NCBI RefSeq assembly: GCF_046546475.1
Contig: NZ_JBKGXS010000008.1
Location: forward strand, 1 to 64,000
Origin: Pseudonocardia phyllosphaerae
GTDB taxonomy: Bacteria > Actinomycetota > Actinomycetes > Mycobacteriales > Pseudonocardiaceae
Reading direction: 5' to 3'
Length of the DNA: 64,000 bases
This document shows positions 15,033 to 23,096 of this stretch, one piece after another (the stretch's first letter is position 1; every line of letters begins with the position of its first letter). The position numbers and the translations under genes are program-made. A model generated the notes under the pieces. It did not search any database and was not told the DNA's origin. It saw nothing but the letters and a program-made list of their open reading frames with translations.

Positions 15033-15791
15033 TCACCCCGTGACCGGCAACCCCGCCGCCCGCGCCGTCGCCGCCAGGACGTCCTCCAGCATCGCCGGGG
15101 TCAGCCGTCCGGTGAAGGTGTTCTGCTGGCTCACGTGGTAGCAGCCGAACAGCTCCAGCGGCTCCCGCGCGGGGCCCGCGGACGCCCCCGCAGGCTCCGC
15201 GGGCTGCAGCGTCACCGATGCCCCGTGCCCGAACTTCGGCGCCGGGCGCGGCACCGTCCACCCGGCTCCGGCGAGCACCGGAAGCAGCGCCTGCCAGCCG
15301 AACCCGCCGAGCACCATGACCGAGCGCAGCGTCGGGGCGAGCAGGTCCAGCTCGCGTTCCAGCCACACCCGGCAGGTGTCGCGTTCGGCAGGGGTCGGCT
15401 TGTTCGCCGGCGGCGCGCAGTGCACCGGTGCGGTGATCCGCACGCCGTACAGCTCCAGCCCGTCGCCGAGATGGGTGGCGGTCGGCTGGGACGCGAGCCC
15501 GACGGCGTGCATCGCCGCGTAGAGCACGTCGCCGGAGCGGTCACCGGTGAACATGCGGCCGGTCCGGTTGGCGCCGTGCGCGGCCGGGGCGAGCCCGACG
15601 ATCAGCATCGACGCGTCGGCCGGGCCGAAGCCGGGCACCGGGCGCCCCCAGTAGGTCTGGTCGCGGAACGACGCGCGCTTCTCCACGGCAACCTGCTCGC
15701 GCCACTCAACCAGCCGCGGGCAGGCCCGGCACTCCGCGACCGCGCGGTCGAGCTCGGCCAGCGACGCGGGAACGGCCGCGTCGACGCTCAT
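15033..15791 (-). CDS. udgB: Uracil-DNA glycosylase, type 5 (UdgB)
   Basis: UdgB removes uracil, and often hypoxanthine or other deaminated bases, from DNA. The 252-residue protein has motif A GLAPAAHGANRTGRMFTGD (about residues 66-84) and motif B HVSQQNTFTGRLT near the C-terminus. Iron-sulfur ligands are probably in CRACPRL, HCAPP and DTCRVW. The lack of Asp/Asn after GLAP-A in motif A is typical of family 5. Its ATG overlaps the ppx stop by four bases, so it is the last gene of the ppx transcript. Confidence 0.9.
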   Translation of the reverse strand: MSVDAAVPASLAELDRAVAECRACPRLVEWREQVAVEKRASFRDQTYWGRPVPGFGPADASMLIVGLAPAAHGANRTGRMFTGDRSGDVLYAAMHAVGLASQPTATHLGDGLELYGVRITAPVHCAPPANKPTPAERDTCRVWLERELDLLAPTLRSVMVLGGFGWQALLPVLAGAGWTVPRPAPKFGHGASVTLQPAEPAGASAGPAREPLELFGCYHVSQQNTFTGRLTPAMLEDVLAATARAAGLPVTG

Positions 15792-16741
15792 GCGATGGAG
15801 CGCGCGATGCCGTCCAGGATGTCGTGCTCGGACACCACGACCTTCCCGATCCCGGCGCGGGCGTGCAGCTCGTCGGCCAGTGCCTGCACGACCAGCGCAC
15901 CGGCGCCGATGACGTCGACCCGGCCCGGATGCAGCGACCCGTGCTTCTCCTTCTCCGCGCGCGGCGCGTGCACCAGCTCGTCGGCCAGCCGGTGCAGCTG
16001 CTCGCGGGACAGGGTCGAGTTGTGCACGGCGTCGCGGTCGTAGGCGGGCAGCTCCTGCGCGATCGCCGACAGCGACGTGATCGTCCCGGCGACGCCGACC
16101 CAGGTCGTCACACCCTCGACCGGTACCGCGGCGAACGCCTCGTCGAGCACCGCGGACGCGACCAGGCGGGCCTCGTCGACCTGCTCCGGGGTGGCCGGGT
16201 CGTCGGGCAGGCAGCGCTCGGTCAGGCGCACCGACCCGATGTCCACGGACTTGGCCGCGGTCACCTCGGCGACGCCGTCGCGCAGCTCCCCGACGACGAC
16301 CTCGGTGGACCCGCCGCCGACGTCGGTGACCACGAACGGTCCGTCGTCGGGGTCCAGGTCGCCGACGGCGCCGACGAACGACAGCCGCGCCTCCTCGTCC
16401 CCGGTGATCACCTCGGCGTCGACACCGAGGGTGTCGCGCACCATCGCGAAGAACTCCTCGCGGTTCGACGCGTCCCGGGTCGCCGAGGTGGCGACCATCC
16501 GGATCCGCTCGGCGCCCTTGCGGCGGGCCGCCGCGGCGTAGTCGACGAGTGCGGCGCGGGTGCGCTCCAGCGCCTCCGGGTCGAGCCGGCCGGTCGCGTC
16601 CACCCCCTTGCCGAGGCGGACGACGCGCATCTCCCGGTGCAGGTCACGCAGGTCCTTGAGCCCGTCGAAGGACTCCGTGACGTCGGCGACGAGCAGACGG
16701 GTCGAGTTGGTCCCGCAGTCGATGGCGGCCACCCGCGACAT
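15788..16741 (-). CDS. ppx: Exopolyphosphatase / guanosine pentaphosphatase
   Basis: This 317-residue Ppx/GppA phosphatase has the ASKHA-fold motifs AIDCGTNSTRLLVADV at the N-terminus, TSATRDASN and VVTDVGGGSTEVVVG around residue 135. It hydrolyses polyphosphate or pppGpp. It lacks the C-terminal HD domain of long enzymes, as is usual in actinobacteria, where Ppx1-type proteins are near this length. The ATG at 16741 has GGAGAG upstream; an earlier in-frame ATG (16783) would add 14 proline-rich residues. It follows eno, ftsB-like and DUF501 in the conserved actinobacterial order. Confidence 0.92.
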   Translation of the reverse strand: MSRVAAIDCGTNSTRLLVADVTESFDGLKDLRDLHREMRVVRLGKGVDATGRLDPEALERTRAALVDYAAAARRKGAERIRMVATSATRDASNREEFFAMVRDTLGVDAEVITGDEEARLSFVGAVGDLDPDDGPFVVTDVGGGSTEVVVGELRDGVAEVTAAKSVDIGSVRLTERCLPDDPATPEQVDEARLVASAVLDEAFAAVPVEGVTTWVGVAGTITSLSAIAQELPAYDRDAVHNSTLSREQLHRLADELVHAPRAEKEKHGSLHPGRVDVIGAGALVVQALADELHARAGIGKVVVSEHDILDGIARSIA

Positions 16742-16822
16742 CGGCAGCTCTCCTCGTGGTGGTGGGGCGTTCGGACGGGGCACGGGGCGGGCCCGTCGAC
16801 GGTCACCGTACGCGGACCGGCC

Positions 16823-16872
16823 CTGCTACCGCTGTGTCGCTCCTGCTAGCGCTGTGTCGCTACTGCTGTGTC
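16823..16872. repeat. 20-bp tandem duplication at the DUF501 stop codon
   Basis: CTGCTAGCGCTGTGTCGCTA-type units occupy 16823-16842 and 16843-16862, with a partial third copy to about 16872. The array runs across the DUF501 stop codon, so the last residues of that protein (GTQQ) are encoded inside it. It may be recent slippage. Confidence 0.65.
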
Positions 16873-17414
16873 CCGGGCGGCATGCAGTCGCCCTCGGGCA
16901 GCCACCACTCGCCGATCTCGGCCAGGGCCTCGTCGCCGAACGGGTTCACCCCGGACCCGGCGGCCAGCGCGTGCGCGACGTGCACGTGCAGGCACTTCAC
17001 CCGGTCCGGCATGCCACCCGCGGTGACGTCGGGGTGGGTGTCCAGCGGCTCGATCGCGTCGCGGGCGGCGAGGTAGGCCTCGTGCGCGGCCCGGTAGCGC
17101 TGCGCCAGCTCCGGGTCGGTGGCCAGCCGGTCCTGCATCTCCTTCATCCGGCCCTCGGCCTCGAGGGTCCCGATGCGCGACGACAGCCGCGGGCAGGTCA
17201 GGTAGTACAGCGTCGGGAACGGGGTGCCGTCGGGCAGCTTCGGCGCGGTCTGCACGACCGTCGGGTGCCCGGACGGGCAGCGGTAGCCGACGGCGAGGAT
17301 GCCGCGCGGGGCACGCCCGAGCTGGTGGGCGACGGCGTCGAGGTCGGCCTGCGCGACGGGTCCCGGTTCGAGTCCGGGCGGCCGGGTCCGGCCGGGGTGG
17401 TGCGGGGTGTTCAC
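16860..17414 (-). CDS. DUF501 domain protein
   Basis: The 184-residue protein matches DUF501, found next to ftsB-like and eno genes across actinobacteria. Visible features are RCPSGHPTVVQT, LPDGTPFPTLYYLTCPRL and MPDRVKCLHVHVAHALA, with Cys and His residues that may bind a metal. Function is unknown; its fixed place beside a septation gene suggests a cell-envelope or division link, but this is inference. The GTG at 17414 follows the upstream stop after four bases. Confidence 0.85.
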   Translation of the reverse strand: MNTPHHPGRTRPPGLEPGPVAQADLDAVAHQLGRAPRGILAVGYRCPSGHPTVVQTAPKLPDGTPFPTLYYLTCPRLSSRIGTLEAEGRMKEMQDRLATDPELAQRYRAAHEAYLAARDAIEPLDTHPDVTAGGMPDRVKCLHVHVAHALAAGSGVNPFGDEALAEIGEWWLPEGDCMPPGTQQ

Positions 17415-17418
17415 CCCT

Positions 17419-18006
17419 TCATCGTCGCGGGTCGCCGGTGACGTCGCCCCAGAGGGTCCGGAACCAGGGGACGCCGGGCTCGGCCTGGCCGTCGGTGACG
17501 GCGGGCTTCGGCGGCTGCGGGTACTGGACGACGTAGGGGATCTCGCCGGGCGCGACGTAGTGCAGCCGGCTCCGGGCCTGGGCGGCGACCTCGGCCGGGT
17601 CGGACAGCCGGGCGCGGTCCGCCGACAGCCGGGCGACATCGGCCTCGAGTGCCTGCTGCTGCTCGCTGACCGAGGCGAGCTCCTGGCGCTGGGCGACGTA
17701 GTTGTGCAGCGGGACGGCGACGGTCAGCGCCAGTGCGCACACCACGATCGCCAGGATCGCGGCGCGCTTGGTCGACGACAGCCCGATCAGCCCGGTGGTC
17801 TTCGCGACGACCTCACCGGCGCGCGATCGGGCCCGCGTCAGCCGCGGGCGGCCCTGCACCGAGCGGGACGGGCGCTTGCGCGGCTCCCCGGCCGACGTGG
17901 TCGACCCCCGGGTCGGGGAGGTACGCGGCTTGCCGGAGCGGGATCGTGCACGCGACGACGACGGGCGGGCCCGGGTGCTGCCTCCGCGGCCACGCGTGTC
18001 CGCCAT
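17419..18006 (-). CDS. FtsB/DivIC-like septum formation initiator
   Basis: The 195-residue protein has a basic, Arg/Ser-rich cytoplasmic N-terminus of about 80 residues, one membrane span (AAILAIVVCALALTVAVPL, about 82-101), then a coiled coil (RQELASVSEQQQALEADVAR) and the family ending RSRLHYVAPGEIPYVV. FtsB-type proteins join FtsL and FtsQ in the divisome and help activate septal peptidoglycan synthesis. The long basic N-tail is common in actinobacterial members. It lies 182 bases downstream of eno on the same strand. Confidence 0.88.
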   Translation of the reverse strand: MADTRGRGGSTRARPSSSRARSRSGKPRTSPTRGSTTSAGEPRKRPSRSVQGRPRLTRARSRAGEVVAKTTGLIGLSSTKRAAILAIVVCALALTVAVPLHNYVAQRQELASVSEQQQALEADVARLSADRARLSDPAEVAAQARSRLHYVAPGEIPYVVQYPQPPKPAVTDGQAEPGVPWFRTLWGDVTGDPRR

Positions 18007-18188
18007 GCGTCCTCCCGTCCCCGTCCGGGCGATCCGGCTCGTCGCGGAACGCCGCCGGATCACCTGCGTGATCGGCCGGGTCCCAGGATGCCCCCCGATC
18101 GGGGTGCTGTCCCGGTGCCGCGCCGGGGGCTCCCGGCGCGGCACGGAGATCAGCCGTTCGGCCGTGTGGTCCGGACCGGCCGGGTGGT

Positions 18189-19484
18189 TCAGCCCTGGGC
18201 GGGCGCCTGGTAGCGCGGGAAGGCCAGCTCGCCGTTGTAGCGGGCGGCGTCACCGAGGATCTCCTCGATGCGCAGCAGCTGGTTGTACTTCGCGACGCGC
18301 TCGGAGCGGGCCGGGGCACCGGTCTTGATCTGCCCGCAGCTGGTGGCGACGGCCAGGTCGGCGATGGTCACGTCCTCGGTCTCGCCGGAACGGTGGCTCA
18401 TCATGCAGCGGTAGCCGGCGCTCTGGGCCATGGTGACCGCGTCGAGGGTCTCCGACAGCGTGCCGATCTGGTTGACCTTGACCAGCAGCGCGTTCGCGGC
18501 GCCGCGGGAGATGCCCTCCTCCAGTCGCTCCGGGTTGGTGACGAACAGGTCGTCGCCGACGAGCTGGACCTTGTCGCCGATGGCCTGGGTCAGCGCCGTC
18601 CAGCCGTCCCAGTCGTTCTCGTCCAGCGGGTCCTCGATCGAGACCAGCGGGTACTCCGACACCAGGTCGCGCCACACCTCGGCCATCGCCTCGGCGGTGA
18701 GCTTCTTGCCCTCGAAGGAGTACTTGCCGCCCTCGTGGAACTCGGTCGCGGCGACGTCGAGGGCCAGGACGATGTCGGTGCCCAGCGTGTAGCCGGCGCG
18801 CTGCACGGCGGCGGCGATCAGGTCGAGTGCACCACGGGTGCCGCCCTTGACGTCCGGGGCGAAGCCGCCCTCGTCGCCGAGGCCGGTCGACAGGCCCTTG
18901 TCCTTCAGCTCGGACTTGAGCGCGTGGTAGACCTCCGCACCCCAGCGCAGGGCCTCGCGGAACGACTCCGCGCCGATCGGGGCGATCATGAACTCCTGCA
19001 CGTCGACGGAGGTGTCGGCGTGCGCACCACCGTTGAGGATGTTCATCATCGGCACCGGCAGGACGTGCGCGTTGGACCCGCCGATGTAGCGGAACAGCTC
19101 CAGCCCGGAGGACTCGGCGCCGGCCTTCGCGACGGCCAGCGACACACCCAGCAGGGCGTTCGCGCCGAAGCGGGACTTGTCCGGGGTCCCGTCCAGGTCC
19201 ACCAGCCGCTGGTCGACGAGCCGCTGGTCCACGGCCTCGACGCCGACCAGCTCGGGGCCGATCTCGTCCAGGACGGCCGCGACGGCCTTCTCGACGCCCT
19301 TGCCGCCGTAGCGGTTCTTGTCGCCGTCGCGCAGCTCGACGGCCTCGTGCTCCCCGGTCGACGCACCCGACGGCACCGCGGCGCGGGCCAGCGTCCCGTC
19401 GTCCAGCGCGACCTCCACCTCGACCGTCGGGTTGCCCCGGGAATCGAGGATCTCGCGCGCCCCGACCTGCTCGATGACAGCCAC
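18189..19484 (-). CDS. eno: Enolase
   Basis: Enolase interconverts 2-phosphoglycerate and phosphoenolpyruvate. The protein has the family start AVIEQVGAREILDSRGNP, GGAHADTSVDVQEFM, the Mg ligand region SIEDPLDENDWDGW and the catalytic SHRSGETEDVTIADLAV. Two in-frame GTG codons lie close together. The one at 19490 sits on top of the AGGAG ribosome binding site, whereas the one at 19484 is spaced five bases from it and yields the usual MAVIEQ start, so I chose 19484 (431 residues). Neighbours ftsB, DUF501 and ppx keep the conserved order. Confidence 0.96.
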   Translation of the reverse strand: MAVIEQVGAREILDSRGNPTVEVEVALDDGTLARAAVPSGASTGEHEAVELRDGDKNRYGGKGVEKAVAAVLDEIGPELVGVEAVDQRLVDQRLVDLDGTPDKSRFGANALLGVSLAVAKAGAESSGLELFRYIGGSNAHVLPVPMMNILNGGAHADTSVDVQEFMIAPIGAESFREALRWGAEVYHALKSELKDKGLSTGLGDEGGFAPDVKGGTRGALDLIAAAVQRAGYTLGTDIVLALDVAATEFHEGGKYSFEGKKLTAEAMAEVWRDLVSEYPLVSIEDPLDENDWDGWTALTQAIGDKVQLVGDDLFVTNPERLEEGISRGAANALLVKVNQIGTLSETLDAVTMAQSAGYRCMMSHRSGETEDVTIADLAVATSCGQIKTGAPARSERVAKYNQLLRIEEILGDAARYNGELAFPRYQAPAQG

Positions 19485-19590
19485 CGTCACTCCTGTTCAC
19501 ATCGCGGGTCGTATCGGTGCGTCAGCGTAGCCGCCGGAAGGCTCGTTCAGGGGGTGGTGTCAACCCCTCGCGCATCGCTCCGATCACACC

Positions 19591-19596
19591 TAACGT
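19591..19596 (+). promoter_or_regulatory. -10 box upstream of TPR gene
   Basis: TAACGT fits TANNNT and ends ten bases before the ATG at 19607. No purine-rich ribosome binding site is seen before the ATG, so the mRNA may be leaderless or nearly so. The -35 region is weak. Confidence 0.4.
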
Positions 19597-19606
19597 GGGG
19601 TGAACC

Positions 19607-20008
19607 ATGAGCACTCGGCGAGCGAATCCCGGAGAGGGCACGGACCCGGTGGCCGCGTACCGACGCGCCGAGGGGCTGCTGTCGAACCGGCGCCCGCTCG
19701 AGGCGCTGTCGGAGCTCTCGGAGATCGTCGAGGAGTGCCCGAACGACGCGTCGGTGCACCTGCTGGCCGGGCGGGCCTACATCGACTCGGCGCAGCTGCA
19801 GCAGGCCGAGGCGTCGTTCGTCCGGGTGCTGGAGCTCGACCCCGCCGACCACTACGCGCACTTCGCGCTGGGCAAGACCTACCAGCGCCAGGGGCGCCTG
19901 CCCGAGGCCGAGACGCAGCTGAAGATCGCCGCCGCGATGGACCCGCGCCCGGAGTACCAGGAGGCGCTCGGCGAGGTCCGGGCGCGGATGGCGAACCAGC
20001 GGGACTGA
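19607..20008 (+). CDS. Tetratricopeptide-repeat protein
   Basis: The 133-residue protein consists mainly of three TPR units from about residue 22: AEGLLSNRRPLEALSELSEI, ASVHLLAGRAYIDSAQLQQA and HYAHFALGKTYQRQGRLPEA, ending near AAMDPRPEYQEALGEVRARM. Such small TPR proteins mediate protein contacts, and no enzyme domain is attached. Similar proteins are common in Pseudonocardiaceae, but I know no named role. It is divergent from eno. Confidence 0.85.
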   Translation: MSTRRANPGEGTDPVAAYRRAEGLLSNRRPLEALSELSEIVEECPNDASVHLLAGRAYIDSAQLQQAEASFVRVLELDPADHYAHFALGKTYQRQGRLPEAETQLKIAAAMDPRPEYQEALGEVRARMANQRD

Positions 20009-20206
20009 GCGCCGGCCGCGTTACGGGGTCCGGACGTGGGATTCCCGACGCCGTCGGCCGGGACCGGGAATCCGTCACAGCGTGATCGGCTGACCACGCT
20101 CCGCCACAAGAGTGCGGACATATGCACTGATTGCCCGATATGGGGCCACAAACCGGCTGACCAGCCAGGACGCTGCGTCGACGGACGTCTTCCCGCCGCA
20201 GTGGGT

Positions 20207-20220
20207 GAAGGCTAGCCTTC
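20207..20220 (+). promoter_or_regulatory. IdeR/DtxR-like palindrome over efeU -10 box
   Basis: GAAGGCTAGCCTTC is a perfect 14-bp palindrome 49 bp upstream of the efeU ATG. It shares the AGGNTAGSCT half with the IdeR/DtxR consensus (TTAGGTTAGSCTAACCTAA), about 11 of 19 positions. It contains TAGCCT, a TANNNT -10 candidate (20213-20218), so a bound repressor would block transcription when iron is plentiful. Confidence 0.5.
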
Positions 20221-20269
20221 GCTGGATTCCGTGCAGGCTGGCCTGACGGACCGGGCGGAGGGGGCGGGC

Positions 20270-21838
20270 ATGGGAGGAGCCTTCCTCGCAACGTTCCTGA
20301 TCGGCCTGCGCGAGGGCCTCGAGGCGACGCTGATCGTCAGCATCGTGGCCGCGTTCCTGCGCCGCAACGGCCACTCGTTGCGCCCGATGTTCCTCGGCGT
20401 CGCGCTCGCGGTGCTGATCAGCCTGGCCGTCGGGGTCGGCCTGGACCTGGTCTCCGCGGCGCTGCCGCAGCGCAGGCAGGAGATGCTCGAGACGGTCATC
20501 GGTGCGGTCGCCGTCGTCTTCGTGACCACGATGATCATCTGGATGAACCGCAACGCCCACAGGCTCAAGGGCGAGCTGGAGGCCGAGGCGCAGGCCGCGC
20601 TGCGCAGCGGCGGGTCGGCCGCGCTCGTCGCGATGGCGTTCCTCGCGGTGCTCAAGGAGGGCTTCGAGACCGCGGTCTTCCTGCTCGCCGCGGTCCAGGC
20701 CGCCGGTGGGAGCGGCTGGTCGGCGCTCGTCGGCGCGGCCGTCGGCATCGGCGCCTCGATCGTGATCGGCACGGCGCTCTACCGCGGGGCCGTCCGGCTC
20801 GACCTCGGCCGCTTCTTCCGGATCACCGGGGTGTTCCTGGTGCTGATCGCGGCCGGGCTGGTGCTGACCACGCTGCGCACCGCGCACGAAGCGGGCTGGG
20901 TCGTCATCGGCCAGCAGCAGGTCGCCGACCTCTCGGGCTGGATGCCGCGGACCTCGGTGCTCGGCGCCCTGGTCACCGGCCTGTTCGGGATCCCGGTCGA
21001 CCCGCGCCTGGTCGAGGTGCTGGGCTGGGTGCTCTACGCCGTCCCGGTCCTGCTGGTCTTCCTGTGGCCGGCGTCGCGGATCCCCGCGCCGGAGCGCCGG
21101 CGCCCGCTGCTGCTCGGACTGGCCGGTGGGCTCGCCGTCGTCGCGCTCGCCCTGGTCCTGGCCGTCCCGGCCGGCGGCGACGACACCGCCGTGGGCCCCA
21201 CCCGCACGCTCACCGACGAGGCGGGCCGCCCCGTGACCGCGACGATCGGGCCGGTCGCCGCGGACGGCACCCGGCCGCTGACCGTCGAGTCCGGCGGGCG
21301 CAGCGAGGTCGTCGCGCTGCAGGACACCGGCGACGGCCGGACCTGGGAGACCAAGGTGTCCGGCGACCCGGGCGAGACCGCTCCGGAGGTGACGCTGGGC
21401 CGCCTCGCCGAGCTGGCCGGCGGGCGGCTGCCGGTCGGGCTGTCCGCCGCGACCACGCCGGGCCCGTTCACCGCGCGCTGGAGCGCGAACACCGTCTACG
21501 ACGCGCACACCCTGCCGACCGCGTCCGGCGGCGACGCGCTGGTCTCCGCCGCCTCGTCGACGACGCGGGTCGTCACGCTCTCCGGGGGCGGCCTGCGCTC
21601 GTCGAAGACCGTCAGCGTCGGATCGCTGGGCGCCGACTGGGCCGTCCCGCAGGCCGACGCCGACGCCACCACCGCCGCGGTCCAGGCCGCAGGCACCGAC
21701 CGTGCCGAGCGGATGCTCTGGCGGGCGTGGCTGCCCGCCGTCCTGCTCGTCGCCGCAGCAGCCTCCGCCGCGCTCGCGTTCCGCAGCGGCCGGCGGGTCC
21801 ACCGGGAACGAAAGGAACGGGCCCCCGCATGTCCGTAA
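20270..21838 (+). CDS. efeU: Ferrous/ferric iron permease EfeU (FTR1 family)
   Basis: EfeU is the membrane iron channel of the EfeUOB system. The 522-residue protein has the two FTR1 iron-exchange motifs, LREGLEATL (residues 10-18) and LKEGFETAVF (about 127-136), on membrane helices; about seven helices end near residue 290. A long extracytoplasmic region of about 200 residues follows, then a last membrane helix. This C-terminal extension is seen in actinobacterial EfeU. The ATG at 20270 has GGAGGGGG upstream; an earlier GTG (20231) is less likely. It overlaps efeO by ten bases. Confidence 0.92.
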   Translation: MGGAFLATFLIGLREGLEATLIVSIVAAFLRRNGHSLRPMFLGVALAVLISLAVGVGLDLVSAALPQRRQEMLETVIGAVAVVFVTTMIIWMNRNAHRLKGELEAEAQAALRSGGSAALVAMAFLAVLKEGFETAVFLLAAVQAAGGSGWSALVGAAVGIGASIVIGTALYRGAVRLDLGRFFRITGVFLVLIAAGLVLTTLRTAHEAGWVVIGQQQVADLSGWMPRTSVLGALVTGLFGIPVDPRLVEVLGWVLYAVPVLLVFLWPASRIPAPERRRPLLLGLAGGLAVVALALVLAVPAGGDDTAVGPTRTLTDEAGRPVTATIGPVAADGTRPLTVESGGRSEVVALQDTGDGRTWETKVSGDPGETAPEVTLGRLAELAGGRLPVGLSAATTPGPFTARWSANTVYDAHTLPTASGGDALVSAASSTTRVVTLSGGGLRSSKTVSVGSLGADWAVPQADADATTAAVQAAGTDRAERMLWRAWLPAVLLVAAAASAALAFRSGRRVHRERKERAPACP

Positions 21839-23061
21839 GCAGCACTCCCCCGCGCCGCCTGCTCACCGTCACCGGGTTGCTGGCCGCCTCGGCGATGGTC
21901 CTGAGCGCCTGCGGCGGCTCCGACTCCGGTGCCGCACCGCCGGCCGGTGACGCGCAGCAGGGCGGCCCCGCCGCGGTCACCGTGACCCTGGCCAACGAGG
22001 GCGGCACCGACTCGTGCAAGCCCGACAAGGACTCCGTCCCCGCCGGTCCGGTGACGTTCACCGTCACCAACACCAGCGCCGCCGGAATCACCGAGGTCGA
22101 GCTGCTCAAGGACCAGCGGATCGTCGGCGAGAAGGAGAACCTCGCGCCGGGCCTGGCGCCGGTGTCGTTCACCGCCACCCTCGACGGCGGCGCCTACCAG
22201 CTCTACTGCCCCGGCGCGGGCACCGACCACGTGCCGTTCACCGTCACCGGGCAGGCCGCGGCGCCGCCGAGCGGGTCGACCCAGCAGATCCTCGCGCAGG
22301 GCTCCAAGGAGTACGCCGGCTACGTCAGCGGCCAGATCGACCAGCTCGCGACCGGCGCCGCCGCGCTCAACACCGCCGTGCAGTCCGGCAACGTCGAGCA
22401 GTCCAGGACCGCCTACGCCAAGGCCCGGACCTACTACGAGCACGCCGAGTCCAGCGTCGAGGGCTTCGTACTGCCCGGCTTCTCCGCCGAGGACAACGCG
22501 GGCAACCTCGACTACCTGATCGACATGCGCTCCTCCACCCCGGTCGACGACAAGGTCGGCTGGTCGGGCTTCCACGCGATCGAGCGCGACCTCTGGAAGG
22601 CCAAGAAGATCACCCCGCAGACCAAGAAGTACGCGGCGGACCTGGTCACCAATGTCGGCAAGCTGAAGTCGGTCGTCGGGTCGCTGTCCTACAAGCCCGA
22701 GGACCTCGCCAACGGTGCGGCCGACCTGCTCGAGGAGGTCCAGAACTCCAAGATCACCGGCGAGGAGGAGGAGTTCAGCCACATCGACCTCGTCGACTTC
22801 GCCGGCAACGTCGAGGGCGCCCAGCAGGCCTACGCGTCGCTGCGCCCGGGCCTGGTCAAGATCGACGCCAACCTGGTGCAGACGATCGACAAGCAGTTCG
22901 AGTCGGTGCTGTCGATGCTCGACACCTACCGCGACCCGTCGGCGCCCGGCGGGTTCAAGGTCTACACCCCTCAGCTGCGCGCGAGCGACGCGAAGAAGCT
23001 GACCGCGGCGATCCAGCCGCTGCACGACTCGCTCGCCGCTATCGCGCAGAAGGTGGTGTGA
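21829..23061 (+). CDS. efeO: Iron uptake lipoprotein EfeO (cupredoxin + M75)
   Basis: The 410-residue protein has a lipoprotein signal with lipobox VLSAC (Cys27 region), a cupredoxin-like domain (about 45-145: VTFTVTNTSAAGITEVEL to QLYCPGAGTDHVPFTV) and an imelysin/M75-like domain containing the HxxE motif GFHAIERDLW. EfeO binds extracellular iron or captures metal for EfeU. The ATG at 21829 lies inside the efeU 3' end, pointing to coupled translation. The 3' end is followed at once by a dispersed repeat. Confidence 0.93.
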   Translation: MSVSSTPPRRLLTVTGLLAASAMVLSACGGSDSGAAPPAGDAQQGGPAAVTVTLANEGGTDSCKPDKDSVPAGPVTFTVTNTSAAGITEVELLKDQRIVGEKENLAPGLAPVSFTATLDGGAYQLYCPGAGTDHVPFTVTGQAAAPPSGSTQQILAQGSKEYAGYVSGQIDQLATGAAALNTAVQSGNVEQSRTAYAKARTYYEHAESSVEGFVLPGFSAEDNAGNLDYLIDMRSSTPVDDKVGWSGFHAIERDLWKAKKITPQTKKYAADLVTNVGKLKSVVGSLSYKPEDLANGAADLLEEVQNSKITGEEEEFSHIDLVDFAGNVEGAQQAYASLRPGLVKIDANLVQTIDKQFESVLSMLDTYRDPSAPGGFKVYTPQLRASDAKKLTAAIQPLHDSLAAIAQKVV

Positions 23062-23096
23062 CCAGCGCTGATGCGCGGAGGTGAGCAGAGCAGAGG
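23059..23096 (+). repeat. Third copy of dispersed ~40-bp repeat
   Basis: It begins at the efeO stop codon (TGACCAGCGCTGATGCG) and ends GGTGAGCAGAGCAGAGG. It matches the copies at 14929 and 14975 mainly in the second half. It supplies the efeB start codon (ATG at 23071) and the first efeB codons. Confidence 0.6.
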
